Below, one piece after another: positions 33,554 to 45,609 of a DNA stretch of 64,000 nucleotides. This stretch comes from Neoarius graeffei (Eukaryota; Chordata; Actinopteri; Siluriformes; Ariidae), in contig NC_083583.1 in the NCBI RefSeq assembly GCF_027579695.1, positions 25,199,599 through 25,263,598 of the forward strand, read 5' to 3'. The stretch's first letter is position 1, and every line of letters starts with the position of its first letter. A program made the translations under genes and the position numbers. The notes beneath the pieces are model-generated. The model was not told where the DNA came from and ran no database searches. It saw only the letters and a program-made list of their open reading frames with translations.

Positions 33554-33927
33554 ATCTCATCTCATCTCATCTCATCTCATTATCTGTAGCCGCTTTTATC
33601 CTTCTACAGGGTCGCAGGCAAGCTGGAGCCTATCCCAGCTGACTATGGGCGAAAAGCGGGGTACACCCTGGACAAGTCGCCAGGTCATCACAGGGCTGAC
33701 ACATAGACACAGACAACCATTCACACTCACTTTAGAGTCACCAGTTAACCTAACCTGCATGTCTTTGGACTGTGGGGGAAACCGGAGCACCCGGAGGAAA
33801 CCCACGCGGACACGGGGAGAACATGCAAACTCCGCACAGAAAGGCCCTCGCCAGCCCCGGGGCTCGAACCCCGGACCTTCTTGCTGTGAGGCGACAGTGC
33901 TAACCACTACACCACCGTGCCGCCCTT
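33554..33927 (-). mobile_element. V-SINE, minus orientation
   Basis: Full-length copy. The 13-bp duplication TAAACTGAGACCC at 33541-33553 and 33928-33940 fixes the edges. On the plus strand it opens with (ATCTC)n, the SINE tail. The tRNA-like head ends GGCACGGTGGTG on the minus strand. Confidence 0.94.
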
Positions 33928-34073
33928 TAAACTGAGACCCGTCCCAGGTATTTTAAAGCATCCATCATGATAGATAACTGAATTCGTTTGTTTCATTTCC
34001 AATAGACCCCTTCGCATGTTTGTAAACAAACCGACCGTTGCTAGGATGCGCGCGCAGCCTGGACTCAGAAACA

Positions 34074-34621
34074 ATGGCGCTGCCCATAGACCGGCATTAT
34101 GAGCTGTCATCTCATCTCTCATCTCATTATCTCTAGCCGCTTTATCCTTCTACACAGGGTCACAGGCAAGCTGGAGCCTATCCCAGCTGACTACGGGCGA
34201 AAGGCGGGGTACACCCTGGACAAGTCGCCAGGTCATCACAGGGCTGACACATAGACACAGACAACCATTCACACTCACATTCACACCTACGGTCAATTTA
34301 GAGCCACCAGTTAACCTAACCTGCATGTCTTTGGACTGTGGGGGAAACCGGAGCACCCGGAGGAAACCCACGCGGACACGGGGAGAACATGCAAACTCCA
34401 CACAGAAAGGCCCTCGCCGGCCACGGGGCTCGAACCCGGACCTTCTTGCTGTGAGGCGACAGCGCTAACCACTACACCACCGTGCCGCCCTTATGAGCTG
34501 TCAGATTATGCAAAACAATTGTCGTTACAAGATCGAGAATGCTACATAAATAAATTAACTCTAACAAGTGGACATCGCCTACCGGATCCGTATTTAATTA
34601 AAGAGTGGACGGACGATGTTA
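34074..34621 (+). pseudogene. First exon of transposon-encoded partner protein (YqaJ-type protein N-terminus), split by a V-SINE
   Basis: ATG at 34074 reads MALPIDRHYELS. After the V-SINE and its duplicated site, it resumes DYAKQLSLQDRECYINKLTL, TSGHRLPDPYLIKEWTDDV and meets a GTAAGT donor at 34622. The phrase 'LSDYAKQLS...Y..KL..' recurs at the start of multicopy fish proteins that, in full length, end in a YqaJ-like exonuclease domain. That domain is not present here. The function call rests on memory of the family. Confidence 0.5.
34110..34490 (-). mobile_element. V-SINE inserted in the THAP transposon
   Basis: Full-length, minus orientation, with a perfect 13-bp duplication TTATGAGCTGTCA at 34097-34109 and 34491-34503. 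It interrupts the codons for YELS of the transposon exon, so it is younger than that element. Confidence 0.95.
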
Positions 34622-35299
34622 GTAAGTTTTCCTCTGATACCTGAAGGCAGTCATACTATTTACAAAAAATGTCAAACTCAAAAAAAACCCCAACAACAAC
34701 CCCTATTTACAAAAGTAGCCTGCCATCAACATTCTGGTTACAGCTAGACTACAACTTGATTAACAATGGGACATTCATATTCATTTTGTTTTAATCAAAT
34801 TATGCCAGTGATGTGATGGCAATGTGGCTTTAGCTACAACAGCAAATACCAACACTAAACAGCAATTTGCAGGAGGTAATGGCATGAAAGGAATGATAGT
34901 GTAAAGAGTGCAGCTAAGAGAAATCAGAGCTGCGTAAAAAGCGAGAGGCAGAGACCAGAAATGAAACTGAATGGGGCGGGAGCTAGGTTAGAGTAGTCAA
35001 CGTAAGTTGGCATTTAGAGTGAGGGCGCACAATTTTACCTTTCCATCCTTGCTTTAAAATTGTGATTTTCGGCATACACAAATAATGATGGCACAAAATC
35101 TGGACTGCTTGAGTCAAGCGAGACCTCTCCTACAAACAAAATTGCATGCAAAGCTAAGTTAACATGCTAACAATATTCATTACATTGTGTAACTATGACC
35201 CAGCTAATCAGACAAACGTTACCAAAGTATTTTGCTACATCAATAAATGAAGACTAGAAAGAATAAAAAAGAAAGATTTAATAAATAGCCTGATCTTAC

Positions 35300-35482
35300 C
35301 TGTGATGAAGTGGGCGCTGCAAACCCGCGCATTTTTGATAGTGTTTTCATCCCAGTCTACACGTTTGATGGCTTGTAGCCATAGACGTCGGCTTTTTTTT
35401 TGGAATGGGTGAGATCCTGCTGGAATTCTGTACATTTTAACCCCATCACATTCTGACACCCGACAACACAACAACTAGGCAT
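35300..35482 (-). pseudogene. THAP-domain first exon of a transposase
   Basis: From ATG at 35482 the minus strand starts MPSCCVVGC, the typical THAP opening with its first zinc cysteines. In a second frame it continues GVKMYRIPAGSHPFQKK and RRLWLQAIKRVDWDENTIKN, then ARVCSAHFITG with the C..H ligands. It reaches a donor at 35299 (CACAG|GTAAG). The change of frame near the start means it cannot be translated as it stands. THAP domains are C2CH zinc DNA-binding modules used by P-element-like and related transposases. The catalytic exons are absent. Confidence 0.75.
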
Positions 35483-35723
35483 TTCTTCCAAATATTTCTT
35501 CTCGTCTCTACCGTCGCTGAGTCTTTTTTGGGTCCAGGCTGCGCGCGCAATTTCCTCTTACGTATGAATGACGTTTACTGCGAAGGGGTCTATTTAAACA
35601 AATATTTCCTATTTAAAGCCAGGCCAAGGCTTTCAGTTAAAGTAGAATCCCTCAGAAATATCATAAGCCCTCAAAACCAGCAGTGATAGCACAAACATGA
35701 TGCAGGAGAGCACAGAGTCAGTA

Positions 35724-36236
35724 CAGGGGCGTAGCTAGGATTTTTCAAAGGGGGGGTCATACACTGACTGGCAGCCTGAGTACAGTACATACCCATAGGT
35801 TTGTAAATGAAAAAATACATTGAATACATTTGAGAAAATAACACCATCTTTGCATCATTCTTTCATCTCATGTTGCGAGCTGTTGAGATGTCGGACAATG
35901 ATTAGGCCAAATAAGCTTTATCTGGCAGTGTATGGATAGCGGCTCAATATCTTACCCTAGTCACCCAATGCAGCTTGACCATGCTTTCTAGTGCAATCAT
36001 GTTGCACTTGCACAGAACTAGGTTTTTGCGCCCAAACCACAGGAAGTCCATACAAGGTTATAGAAACCCTAATGAGGCTGAGGTGACAATCTAGTTAAAA
36101 AAAAAAATGTTAGAAAAATTACAGTGTGCGCTTTTCTAATATTCTTATGCGGCTATTGAAAAAACGTATGGTCCAACAAAGGGGGGGGGGGGGGGGGGGG
36201 GCATGGGCATCCCAGGCCCCCCCAGCTACGCCCCTG
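35724..36236. mobile_element. hAT-like MITE with 5-bp TSD
   Basis: The TIRs are CAGGGGCGTAGCTAG and its near complement CAGCTACGCCCCTG. CAGTA is duplicated at 35719-35723 and 36237-36241. The inside is AT-rich with a poly-G run at 36181-36201 and no coding remnant. Confidence 0.83.
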
Positions 36237-36241
36237 CAGTA

Positions 36242-36847
36242 AGCCTAAATGTCATACACATTAATGCAAAGTGTGGGAGATGCTGTTGCATCCATAATGG
36301 ACATAAATGCACAGGAAACTATTAGAATGCCTAATCAAATGCATCTTCACAATACCTATTGACAAACGTGTGGTGATGGTTATTCAGATTAAGGTTATGC
36401 AGTGGACAAATTCAGTGCAAAATCCCATATTCAAAAGTTCATTGTTGTGTGTTACACAATTTTAATACATTATGATGTATTTACAAAAAGAAACGCATCG
36501 TCTTTTTATATATATACTATTTGGCACATCACTGTAGGCTATATTCATGGCCAGAATTGTCTGTGGCTGAAATGAGAGCGCTTTGCCTTTAATAGCTGTT
36601 TTCTAATTAGGCAGTGTATTACTAGAGAAAGGGGAGTGGAGGCTCCCCTTCCTGTTTTGCATCTCTCAGACCTTTATGTGCAAGATCTTCACTGCCTATG
36701 TGTATAAGATAGATTCACAGAACAATACAAGAGACCACATAAAGATAAGATATAGCTGCAAATGCCAGCATGAAGTTGCACTAAAAATTCACTTATCATT
36801 TTATTCATTTATTCTACAAATGTTATTTTGTGTATTAGACGAGAAGC

Positions 36848-36878
<31 letters not shown>

Positions 36879-37603
36879 GCATAGTGTGACTGCTGCAGAG
36901 AACTGGCGTTAAGTGTTAATTATGCCACTTGGCACGGTGTCAATCCTATACCAGATTTTTCCAGTTTTAAACATGCAACATAAAATGAGCTTTGTTATTG
37001 AGGTTCAGCACAAACAGCCAGCTGCTGTGTTTTTCAGCTGTGTAGGATAAATATATACCTTGTGGTTAATGATGTAGTTTTGAGAAATAATACCTATCTC
37101 TTTATGACAAGGAATCAGGATAATGACTGTATTGTTGTACAACACAAACTGCATGCTTGCCTTTTTTCTGTGAATTTTAATTGTATATGCTAAAGCTTTA
37201 ATCTACATTTGAGATGAAGACTATGCTGTGTAATTAAAACTGTCGCTTAAATCATGATAATTTTTAGGATACTGAAGATTTCTGCTGAATATTTAACCAC
37301 ATCGAACTGTGTTAAAACTGGATGACATTAGACTGACCTTCATTGCTTCTCAGCATGTAATAATCTTCATGTTTAGTGTAGTATATTGGTTGTCTTTGTC
37401 TTTAATAGACAGATCTTGAGAATGACTGATTAGATATCTAGTTGTGCATATTAGGGCAACAGTGTGTGTCGGGGGGAGGGGGGTGCTTGTTTTTATATCT
37501 TGGTGAGGATAAAATGTAGTCACAAAGATAGGAATATCTGGTGTAGATGTAAGCCTCGTATTGATTAGCTGCATTAAAAATTAGCATCTGTAGAAGGACC
37601 ATC

Positions 37604-37651
<48 letters not shown>

Positions 37652-39660
37652 CAGGAAAGCTAGCAATGCCAGACCTTAGCATTCTATATAATAAATAGCA
37701 AAATGCTCAGTGTCAGAACAAAGAAATGCATTTATGGCTTTCTAAATATTATTTAACAAATGACGTACTGGCAAACTGGTTACTAAATTACAAATCATGG
37801 TTAAAAAAAAAACCTGCTTGAATGTTAAATTCTGGTTCATTGCAATGTAGATGGTTGGCTTGGTGAAGTCTGCAGCTGTAGGGTACATGTTGGTAAACAG
37901 TTAGACGTTACTGCATTATTATTCTGATCCTCGTCTGCCCTCTACAATAGCAGCATTGTGAGTGTAGCTCTTGACGTGATTCTATGGTGCCCCTTTTTCC
38001 CACCATTGTCAGTGTGGATGTGGAGTGAGAGACACAGGAGGCACTAGACTGGGAAAGATGCTCAGTCCCAGACGGAGCCCAGATGCCTAAATTAGCGCCC
38101 AAACCCTGAGAGACAATCTACTGAAGAGGAAAAGACAACCGAGAGAGAGCCCTTATTTTTCTGTGCATGTGGATAAATGATTGTGAGTGTATAGGTGCCT
38201 ACACTGTTTCACATGTGCACATGCAATAGCGACCGTCTACAAGTGATGTTTGTGTGTTCAGTGCATCACATAGTCATACATTTTATATACATCTTTGTTC
38301 CTTATTTTGAAGTGCACAAAGTATGATATGAAGTAGTATATTAGAAATTAGATCAATACCAGCAAAAATTTTTTTGGTTTATCATAGAAATAAAACAATG
38401 AATCTGAACGTGAGGTCCAGGAAAAATAACAGTGTAGACCTGACAGACAGTCTGTCTGTCTCTCTTTTCCCTTCTGCCATAGCAGAGCAGTTGGGAGAGC
38501 AATTAATTAAAGCACCATTATAATATATTACCCAGAAGAATTGAACCAGCGATACAGAAAGCCATTGAGAAAGAGAACAAAAGTTTACACCAGGGACTGA
38601 GGCAGTATTTCATGGGAAAAGCATGAAGTACTGGAGACAAAACAGGGCATAACCTATTCCCAAAGTATCGTGAATAAGAGACAAAATATATCTCTCTGCA
38701 TTAAGCTCACCTGGATCAATAGGTTGTCTCCCCTTCACCAGATTAGATAAGGACAATATTAAGAACAAATCTCAGATAACCACATGATGGGGCTGGTGTT
38801 TGTATAGTGAGAACCTTTGGTTCCACCATGTGTGTGGTGAGGAGTAGAAGGCGATATCTGCTGTATGGGGAGGGGCAGAAGGGCTTTACTCTCTGGCTCT
38901 GCCTGTGGCCCCATGTGGCAGATGCTGCAGCTGGCATGCTAATAGCAAAGGTCTATGGGAGCCAACTATCTGGGAATATTTGTCTGGCATAGTAACAGAA
39001 TTTACAGCACCCCCCGGTTAACATCCCTCACCCAGTCTCCCTCACCCCCCCCACCCACCTCCCAAACTTCATATGTCATCTTTCATGTTAAGTATAAGTG
39101 AGATTTTTGTTAATTTTTAATATTATGATCACTATTAATTTAAGATAGAGAACTCTGCTTTTGGTATTATGAAACACGGTACATGGTAGAAGTGACACAC
39201 TTGCAATAACATATTACCTTAAACATTTCTGTTATTGCATGACTTGCAAGACTGCTCCATTTACGTTCATGTTCATTTAGATTTGTGATATATGCATGTA
39301 AATTTCATCATATGTTTACTACATTATACTCTAGATATAGACCACAGAATTGTGTCAAAACATAAAGATGCATGCAACTACCATAGTGATCATTCAACAC
39401 AGTCAGAATCTTGTCAAGCCACCTCTGAGATTTCTCTGAAGGATCTTTTATGGTAAAATCCCTTTTTCATCCATTGATCCTACCTCAGCTGCTGATCCTG
39501 TTTTAATCCCAGCATAAAAGTAATTATCACTTTATGACAAGCTGAGAATGCTTGTTCTCAGCTTTATATCAGCTACAGGGGTGCTTTCAAATGGCCTGTT
39601 ACCCTTTCTTTGCCCTGTTGCTGGCCAATTGGCCGTGAAAAGTTTGGCATGGGAATTTCT
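36242..39660. other. Intergenic, no gene seen
   Basis: AT-rich sequence with (TG)n at about 36847-36876 and 37605-37650. A repeat-free GC-richer patch at 37915-38110 and another at 38740-39000 could be regulatory. No coding or RNA gene was recognised. Confidence 0.45.
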
Positions 39661-39661
39661 G

Positions 39662-40014
39662 CACTGCAAAAATGACATCTTAGCAAGTGAAAATATTTTG
39701 AATATATAGTCAAATTTATCTAGTATTTCCGATTTTAAGATTGCAATAAACAAAATATAAGATTATTAAATCTATTTGTACTAATTTCAAGCCTGAACTA
39801 CTCTTGTTCTATTAGCAAATAAATTTGATAACTTTAAGAAATTATTTCCAGAAAGAAACAAATAATTTTCGAATAGAATATAGAAATGTAAAGACTGAAA
39901 TTAGAAAAATTCCCAGAAATAGGTTTAATAATCGCATATTTGTTTTGCAGTAATCTTGTAATAGAAAATACTGATTAATCTGACTATGTTTAAGATATTT
40001 TCACTTGCTAAGAT
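39662..40014. mobile_element. AT-rich MITE with inverted ends
   Basis: Inverted ends CTTAGCAAGTGAAAATATTTT and AAGATATTTTCACTTGCTAAG bracket about 350 AT-rich bases. The left edge starts CACTGCAAAAATGACA. The sequence matches a common fish MITE by memory. The right edge is approximate and lacks the expected complementary CACTGCAAA end. Confidence 0.75.
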
Positions 40015-40213
40015 CAGCATGGCCATGCATGAAGGAGGTTCTTCTCCTGGTCATCCCAGATCATCACTTGCATTCTGAGATGGGTTTTGTTGGCCAAGTG
40101 GGTTAGAACAGGGAAATCACCAAATGTGTTCCAAACATACAGGAACATGGTTAGGCAAATTTGGTTTGGAGGCTAGTGATTTTGAATTCACCATGACAGT
40201 GATGATATATATA

Positions 40214-40406
40214 CGAGAGTAAGTCAGAAAGTTCTAAGACAAATGAAAAAAATCTTTATTTATGAAAATAACAAAGCTATTTCTCTACATTATCCTCCAT
40301 TTAAGTCTAAACACTTCTGTAAGTGATGTTTCCATCAGAGAATTCCTTCTTTGTATTCCTTTTGAAATTATAACATCTGTCTTAGAACTTTTTGACTTAC
40401 CCATTC
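40214..40406. mobile_element. Short mariner-like MITE beside (TA)n
   Basis: Inverted ends GTAAGTCAGAAAGTTCTAAG and CTTAGAACTTTTTGACTTAC lie about 190 bases apart. The inside (AAATCTTTATTTATGAAAAT) matches mariner termini of the type starting ACGAGGGT. No transposase is left. It is embedded in (TA)n sequence, the target preferred by mariner elements. Confidence 0.78.
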
Positions 40407-40408
<2 letters not shown>

Positions 40409-40476
<68 letters not shown>

Positions 40477-40485
40477 ACTCGTGTG

Positions 40486-40556
<71 letters not shown>
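40409..40556. repeat. Two long (TA)n microsatellites
   Basis: TA repeats at about 40409-40474 and 40487-40556 are separated by CCACTCGTGTGTAA. A mariner-like MITE lies to the left and a V-SINE to the right. Confidence 0.97.
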
Positions 40557-40557
<1 letters not shown>

Positions 40558-40560
<3 letters not shown>

Positions 40561-41665
40561 CTCTCATCTCATTATCTCTAGCCACTTTATCCTGTTCTAC
40601 AGGGTCGCAGGCAAGCTGGAGCCTATCCCAGCTGACTATGGGCGAAAGGCGGGGTACACCCTGGACAAGTCACCAGGTCATCACAGGGCTGACACATAGG
40701 TGGGGTTTACATTAGACCGTATCAGCGGATCATCAGATTAACGTTTTTAAAAACGATTAGCGTGCACACAGCAACGCCAATACACGATTCGCGTGCACAC
40801 AGCAACGCCAATACACGGATACGCTAATCACATGACTAATTTGGCATGCAAGTTGAAATGTGTCAGTGCGGCTCATTGTTTCCTCCTCAGCGGCTGCGCT
40901 CCAAATCACTCCGCCCTGAACAGCGAGTGCCCTCTGGAGGGTGCGCACTCCAGCCCTGCGCAGCTCACAGAGCGCTCGAGTGAAGCGCACGAGCAGTGAT
41001 TCGGGACTGAGCCGCTGTGCGCAAGTCACTCACCACTTGCAAGTGGAAGGATGGCAAGCCTAAAGACAATCATAACTACACAGTGGGCAGTATTTGCATC
41101 AGTATTTGCAGTATTTTCATACTTTTATACTCTTTAATGAAAGGTGATACAAGGCGGAAGTCCGCGCCGTTTTTCAGCATTCGCGTCATATGACCAACGC
41201 CAGCAAATCAGGAAGGTGGATGTCACAGTGACGTTGTCCAATGACGACGCCAGCTAGAGCTCAGCACAGCGTATCCGCGTATTCTCAATGTTTACACAGC
41301 ACCGGACCAGACACGATCTGGATTGAATACATGGACCCTGGCGGATTCCCGTTTCCCGGCGTTTCCAGGCGTTTTAATGTAAACGGACAGTGCATCCGCG
41401 AAGAAAACGAGACAGATACGGTCTAATGTAAACTTGGCCATAGACACAGACAACCATTCACACTCACATCTATGGTCAATTTAGAGTCACCAGTTAACCT
41501 AACCTGCATGTCTTTGGGGGAAACCGGAGCACCCGGAGGAAACCCACGCGGACACGGGGAGAACATGCAAACTCCACACAGAAAGGCCCTCACCAGCCAG
41601 GGGGCTCGAACCCAGACCTTCTTGCTGTGAGGCAACAGCGCTAACCACTACACCACCGTGCCACC
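40558..41665 (-). mobile_element. V-SINE, minus orientation, split by a MITE
   Basis: The tail and middle part lie at 40558-40698 and the centre and head at 41440-41665. The join falls inside GCTGACACATAGACACAGAC, a sequence intact in the other V-SINE copies of this window, so both halves certainly belong together. A (TATC)n tract follows the head. Confidence 0.93.
40699..41439. mobile_element. TIR element with 3-bp TSD in a V-SINE
   Basis: The inverted ends are GTTTACATTAGACCGTATC and GATACGGTCTAATGTAAAC. ATA is duplicated at 40696-40698 and 41440-41442; both edges are fixed by the uninterrupted SINE sequence. GC-rich direct words (CGTGCACACAGCAACGCCAA, twice near 40760-40812) and no transposase were seen. 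A 3-bp duplication would fit PIF/Harbinger-like insertion, but the superfamily is not certain. Confidence 0.82.
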
Positions 41666-41667
41666 GC

Positions 41668-41712
<45 letters not shown>

Positions 41713-41714
41713 GT

Positions 41715-43208
41715 ATATAATACGTGTGTGTGTATTTGATGCTAACTGTCGTAATATTTCCATATGATACTTATGGAAATTGCACAAATGTTACTTATGT
41801 GGTCAGGCTCCAATCCAACTCAAAATATATTCTCATAGCACCACTACCATACCTATGCTACTACTTTGGAAGAAAAATATATACTGAAACAAAATCATCT
41901 AAATGTCTTTTTCTTTGCTAACCGGTGTTTTCTAAGCTCTTTGCACCCATTATGATAAAAGTGTTTTCTGTACATGTCCATAATAATAGACATTTAAATG
42001 TTCTGCTAGAAACCGAGTTCCACAGCATTACACAATGATAGAGCTGCAGAAATTAGAGTCAGTCTCTGACTTTAGCTGAAATCCTAAAAGAAGAGGACAA
42101 ATTGGACACCAGTAACTGTATTATAAGCATTATGAGAGAATATGAGTCACAGAATACTTAACATTAGAGTATATGTTCAAAAATTACCAGTGGATGCAAC
42201 AACATAAGAAGAGCAAAAATATTTTTCTAAATTTTTTCTAGACTATGTCACCCTACATGGGAAATGAGAACACAATATTCTGTTTTTTTTTCCATGTACT
42301 CTCAAATTGGTCACAGTTAAATAACCCATGGGTTCTGTGATTGGTTCTCATCCAATTAAACCTGATACCTCTTTAAATGAAATGCAAATAAATACAGCTA
42401 ATTTAATATTGTTTCTCTGAGCTTCTCCACCAGAGTCAAGTTCAAGTTCACTTGGAGGGATGTCTAGCCAAAGCCAGACAGACTGGGTACTTCTTCATCC
42501 AGTTATGTCAACTTTGTTTCCCCGTCCACCCCCAACCAAAGGGAGGGGTCTCTCAACTCAGGGCAGTTGCCAAGGGAGAGGGGGCAGACAGGCCCAGAAA
42601 TGTGTTGCTGAAAAGGCCGGCCTGTCAAAGTGTCTGAGGAAAGTCAGGCTAGTTGCCCCCCCCCCCCCCCCCCCCCCCTGCACCCCCATACACACTCCAC
42701 ATGCCATCCCTAGCAGCTGGGCACGACTACAGTGTGAGTGTGGGTGCATTTCCAGGGCCTGGGAAAGTCAGCTTTCCAATGAGCATTTTATATTCATCAG
42801 GCCCTCCCTCCTCCCCCTCTCTCAGTGACTTTGGTAAACAGCCCCCGTCATCTTAAGTGTCTAGTCTATCTCCATCTACTAACTACCCCTCCCCGATGTC
42901 TGATCAGCTCTTGGTTAAAAAAAAAAAAGAAAAAAAAAGAGCCCAAATGAACTGGACATCAATTGCTGTGTTCCATTAAAATATGAAAAAAGCACTTTTC
43001 CAGACAGAGAAAATGAGGAAATGTTCAAAGTTAAAGAATATGGGCTATTTTGTGAGGATATTTTAATATTTTTAATATGATGTTGCTTTCAGTGTTTTTT
43101 TTTTTTTTTTGTGCTCAGTGAATGTTTCCATAGACCACTGTGATGTGGGCTTATGGGAAATTTTAAATAAATCTGTTTTTTTTGGTAGTGTAACAAAATA
43201 ATGCTGAG

Positions 43209-43253
<45 letters not shown>

Positions 43254-44220
43254 CAGTGTACAGTAGCTTGGGAGAATATTGGTGAGAAAGAAAAACCTAA
43301 TGTTGCATGTGAGGTTGTGTTTTTTTGAGGTCTCATTGAAGTCGGAGGACGAGGATCGAGAATAAAAGGCCAATGATTTGCATAAGCTGCATGCTGTCTG
43401 AGGGCTTGGGGGTGGAAGCTGGGGAGGGAAAAAACGATATAAGGGAACATAAAAAAGGAAAGAAAGAAACCCCACATTGTGGAGGCAGAGAAAGAGAGAG
43501 GGTGCTTGAATGAGGGAGAGGGTGAAAATTAACAGAGAAAGAGGTTTCACCAAGTCTCCTGGAGGGATTAAATTGTCCAAAAGCCTCTCTACATATAATT
43601 TGTTCAAACTGTTAATGGCACCACTACATAGTACTTGTTCATGATGAAGAACAGCAGTGATTTTTATGACTTTGTGAGGCAAACAAGAAAAAACAGGACA
43701 AGGGCGCTGTAAAGAAATGGGAGAAAGGACACTGCCAGTTGATCATATAGAGTAGCCTGAATTATTAATCATTTTGACAGAATGAAAATGTATTGATCAG
43801 TATTAAGCAACATTACAACCATAAAAAGGTAATGTTGCAACTCAAGATATGTAAGAACACTACATAGCACAAAATATAAAACAAGCCTTGTGCAGGTCCA
43901 ATAAAACATGATTATTGATGCATACTAACACATTTATGAAACTGCTCAAACATGCAGATTTCCTAAAAATTCTTATTTGCCAATTTATCAGCTGGCACAG
44001 TTACAACCACAATATGTTTTTTGGCACAATTACAACCACAATATGCTTTGCATCAATCACAAAATCAATTTCTAGTCATTTACTGTGCATAGAGACTAAG
44101 TTTTAGAATGCAACTGAATCTTTGTCATACGGTAAAACAGCTCTCGATTTTGAGAGAATGCATTACACATAACATGCTTCTTGGGATTCTGTCAACGTCA
44201 GAGTAGGCACGTTCTCTCAG
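41715..44220. other. Intergenic with some possible regulatory blocks
   Basis: A C-rich and purine-rich unique segment lies at 42430-42880, including a (C)n run at 42656-42678. (TG)n lies at about 43212-43248. An octamer-like word, ATGATTTGCATAAGCTGCATG, at about 43373 sits in a repeat-free block. No gene was recognised. Confidence 0.4.
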
Positions 44221-44889
44221 AAATTTGCTGAGTCAGTCTACCTCAGTTACACGATTACTAACTCCAAAGAAGAAGAAACATACCTTCTTGGCATGAGGAT
44301 TGGGTCTGCATTCCAGAAATGGAATGAATTAAAACGTATTCACGGACCACCATATTTATTTACCAACAAGGGTGAAGTTTCTTACGACCTGTGTCCGATT
44401 CCATCTTTTGTATAGTGTACAGACGTGGCAGCTATCTGCCAATGAAATCCAAAAGATTGAAGTAGTCTGGCACGGCTTCTTACGCAAGATGATAAAGGGA
44501 GGCTACAAAAGGAAAAGGTCCCCTAAATGTAATGATCCAGAATATGATGGTCTCGATGGGGAATTGGATTGGAGCTTTAAACTGTCTAATGCGGACTTGC
44601 GAGAAAAAACTAAGACCCAGTCCATAAAGCTATTCTGTTTTGAACAACAACTAAAGAACTTGGCACACATTTGCCGTCTGGACAATAGTGAACTCCAAAA
44701 ACAACTTCTATTTGACGCACAATCTTCTAGATGGACAAAGTTTGAGAATCTTCTGGGATTAGACAAATTAGAACAATAATGATGCATAACACAGACTTCC
44801 AGCAACTGTTGGGCCAAGTCCTGACAGGAGCACCCTGAGAAGTACAGTATGATACTCCACTAGGGGAACATGATGATGATGATGATGAG
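44220..44889 (+). mobile_element. Dong/Rex6-like (R4-clade) LINE 3' end
   Basis: The plus strand encodes FLTTCVRFHLLYSVQTWQLS, ANEIQKIEVVWHGFLRKMIK and GGYKRKRSPKC, then DLREKTKTQSIKLFCFEQQL, KNLAHICRLDNSELQKQLLF. This resembles the end of R4/Dong/Rex6 elements, which carry a C-terminal restriction-like endonuclease. The copy ends in an (ATG)n tail at about 44871-44889, the kind of short-repeat end that clade leaves. Upstream pieces near 44230-44350 show RT-like text in changing frames, so it is decayed. Confidence 0.68.
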
Positions 44890-45125
44890 TCTGGAATGGC
44901 AAAGGGGTGGTTCTCCCATCCATAAGTATAGAGCACTCTAATCAGGGGCCTTTTTTTGGATAGTAAGAGTTAGATGAAAAAGTAGATTACATACTCTACT
45001 GTTTCAATCAAATGTGTGTATATTGTGTAGAGAATGATGTTGAATAACCACCTTGGCTGCAATTGTGTGTTGTGTCAGAGCTGAAAACATAAGTCATATT
45101 AATTGTTCTATTTTTTTTCCTCTAG

Positions 45126-45605
45126 GAACTCTCTTGAGGACAACATCAAGCAGACTGGAGAGTATATCCTATTCCAATGTCCCTGGGGCATTCTCATATA
45201 GATTAGCCATTCTGGTCCCTGATACGAACTGGTTTTGCTGATCTTGCAGTGGACAATCAAAACAATTTGCAAAGCATATGATATTAGAAAACTGACATAA
45301 AGTCCTTTTTTGCTTTTTGAATAAACAACATGCCAATCTGTATAAAACTGAACAATTTGTATTTTCTAAGCTGCAAAGGCTAAGCATTTAATGATCATTT
45401 TAGACTGTGCAGAATGTTGGCTAATGAAAGTGTGCCTTAATGTGTGAATTGTTTACAGTACAAATGTAATTTGCAATTAATGACATTTAATAGACAACTG
45501 TATAGTTAATGTATGTGTGAGTTGTTTCTGCTGTCCCTGTTTTAACTGTTTTACCTGTACCTTTAGTGTGTCATTGTCTCTGTGAATAAATGAAATGTAT
45601 TCCTT
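45126..45605 (+). ncRNA. Possible terminal exon of a noncoding transcript
   Basis: A strong polypyrimidine acceptor (TTCTATTTTTTTTCCTCTAG) ends at 45125, and AATAAA lies at 45585-45590. The frame closes quickly after GTLLRTTSSRLESISYSNVP, so it is not an obvious coding exon. This is a signal-based guess with no homology support. Confidence 0.2.
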
Positions 45606-45609
45606 TCCA

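Larger units (their letters stand above)
34005..35590. mobile_element. DNA transposon with THAP exon (ISL2EU-like), internally deleted
   Basis: TA flanks both ends (34003-34004 and 35591-35592). The 12-bp TIRs are GACCCCTTCGCA and TGCGAAGGGGTC, with a second 17-bp inverted pair inside (GCGCGCGCAGCCTGGAC and its complement). Each end carries the first exon of a protein, facing inward: a YqaJ-partner-like exon on plus and a THAP exon on minus. TA duplication, THAP domain and a partner ORF fit the ISL2EU superfamily as I recall it. Most coding sequence has been lost. A V-SINE is inserted in the left exon. Confidence 0.7.

Noticed and set aside
40262-40715. Frames rich in IYIYIY
   Set aside because: Translations of (TA)n microsatellites joined to a V-SINE.
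42460-42828. 122-residue plus-strand frame with a proline run
   Set aside because: It is created by a (C)n tract, and both strands are open. No domain.
43089-43682. 197-residue minus-strand frame with a THTHTH run
   Set aside because: It crosses a (TG)n microsatellite and has no family resemblance or exon signals.
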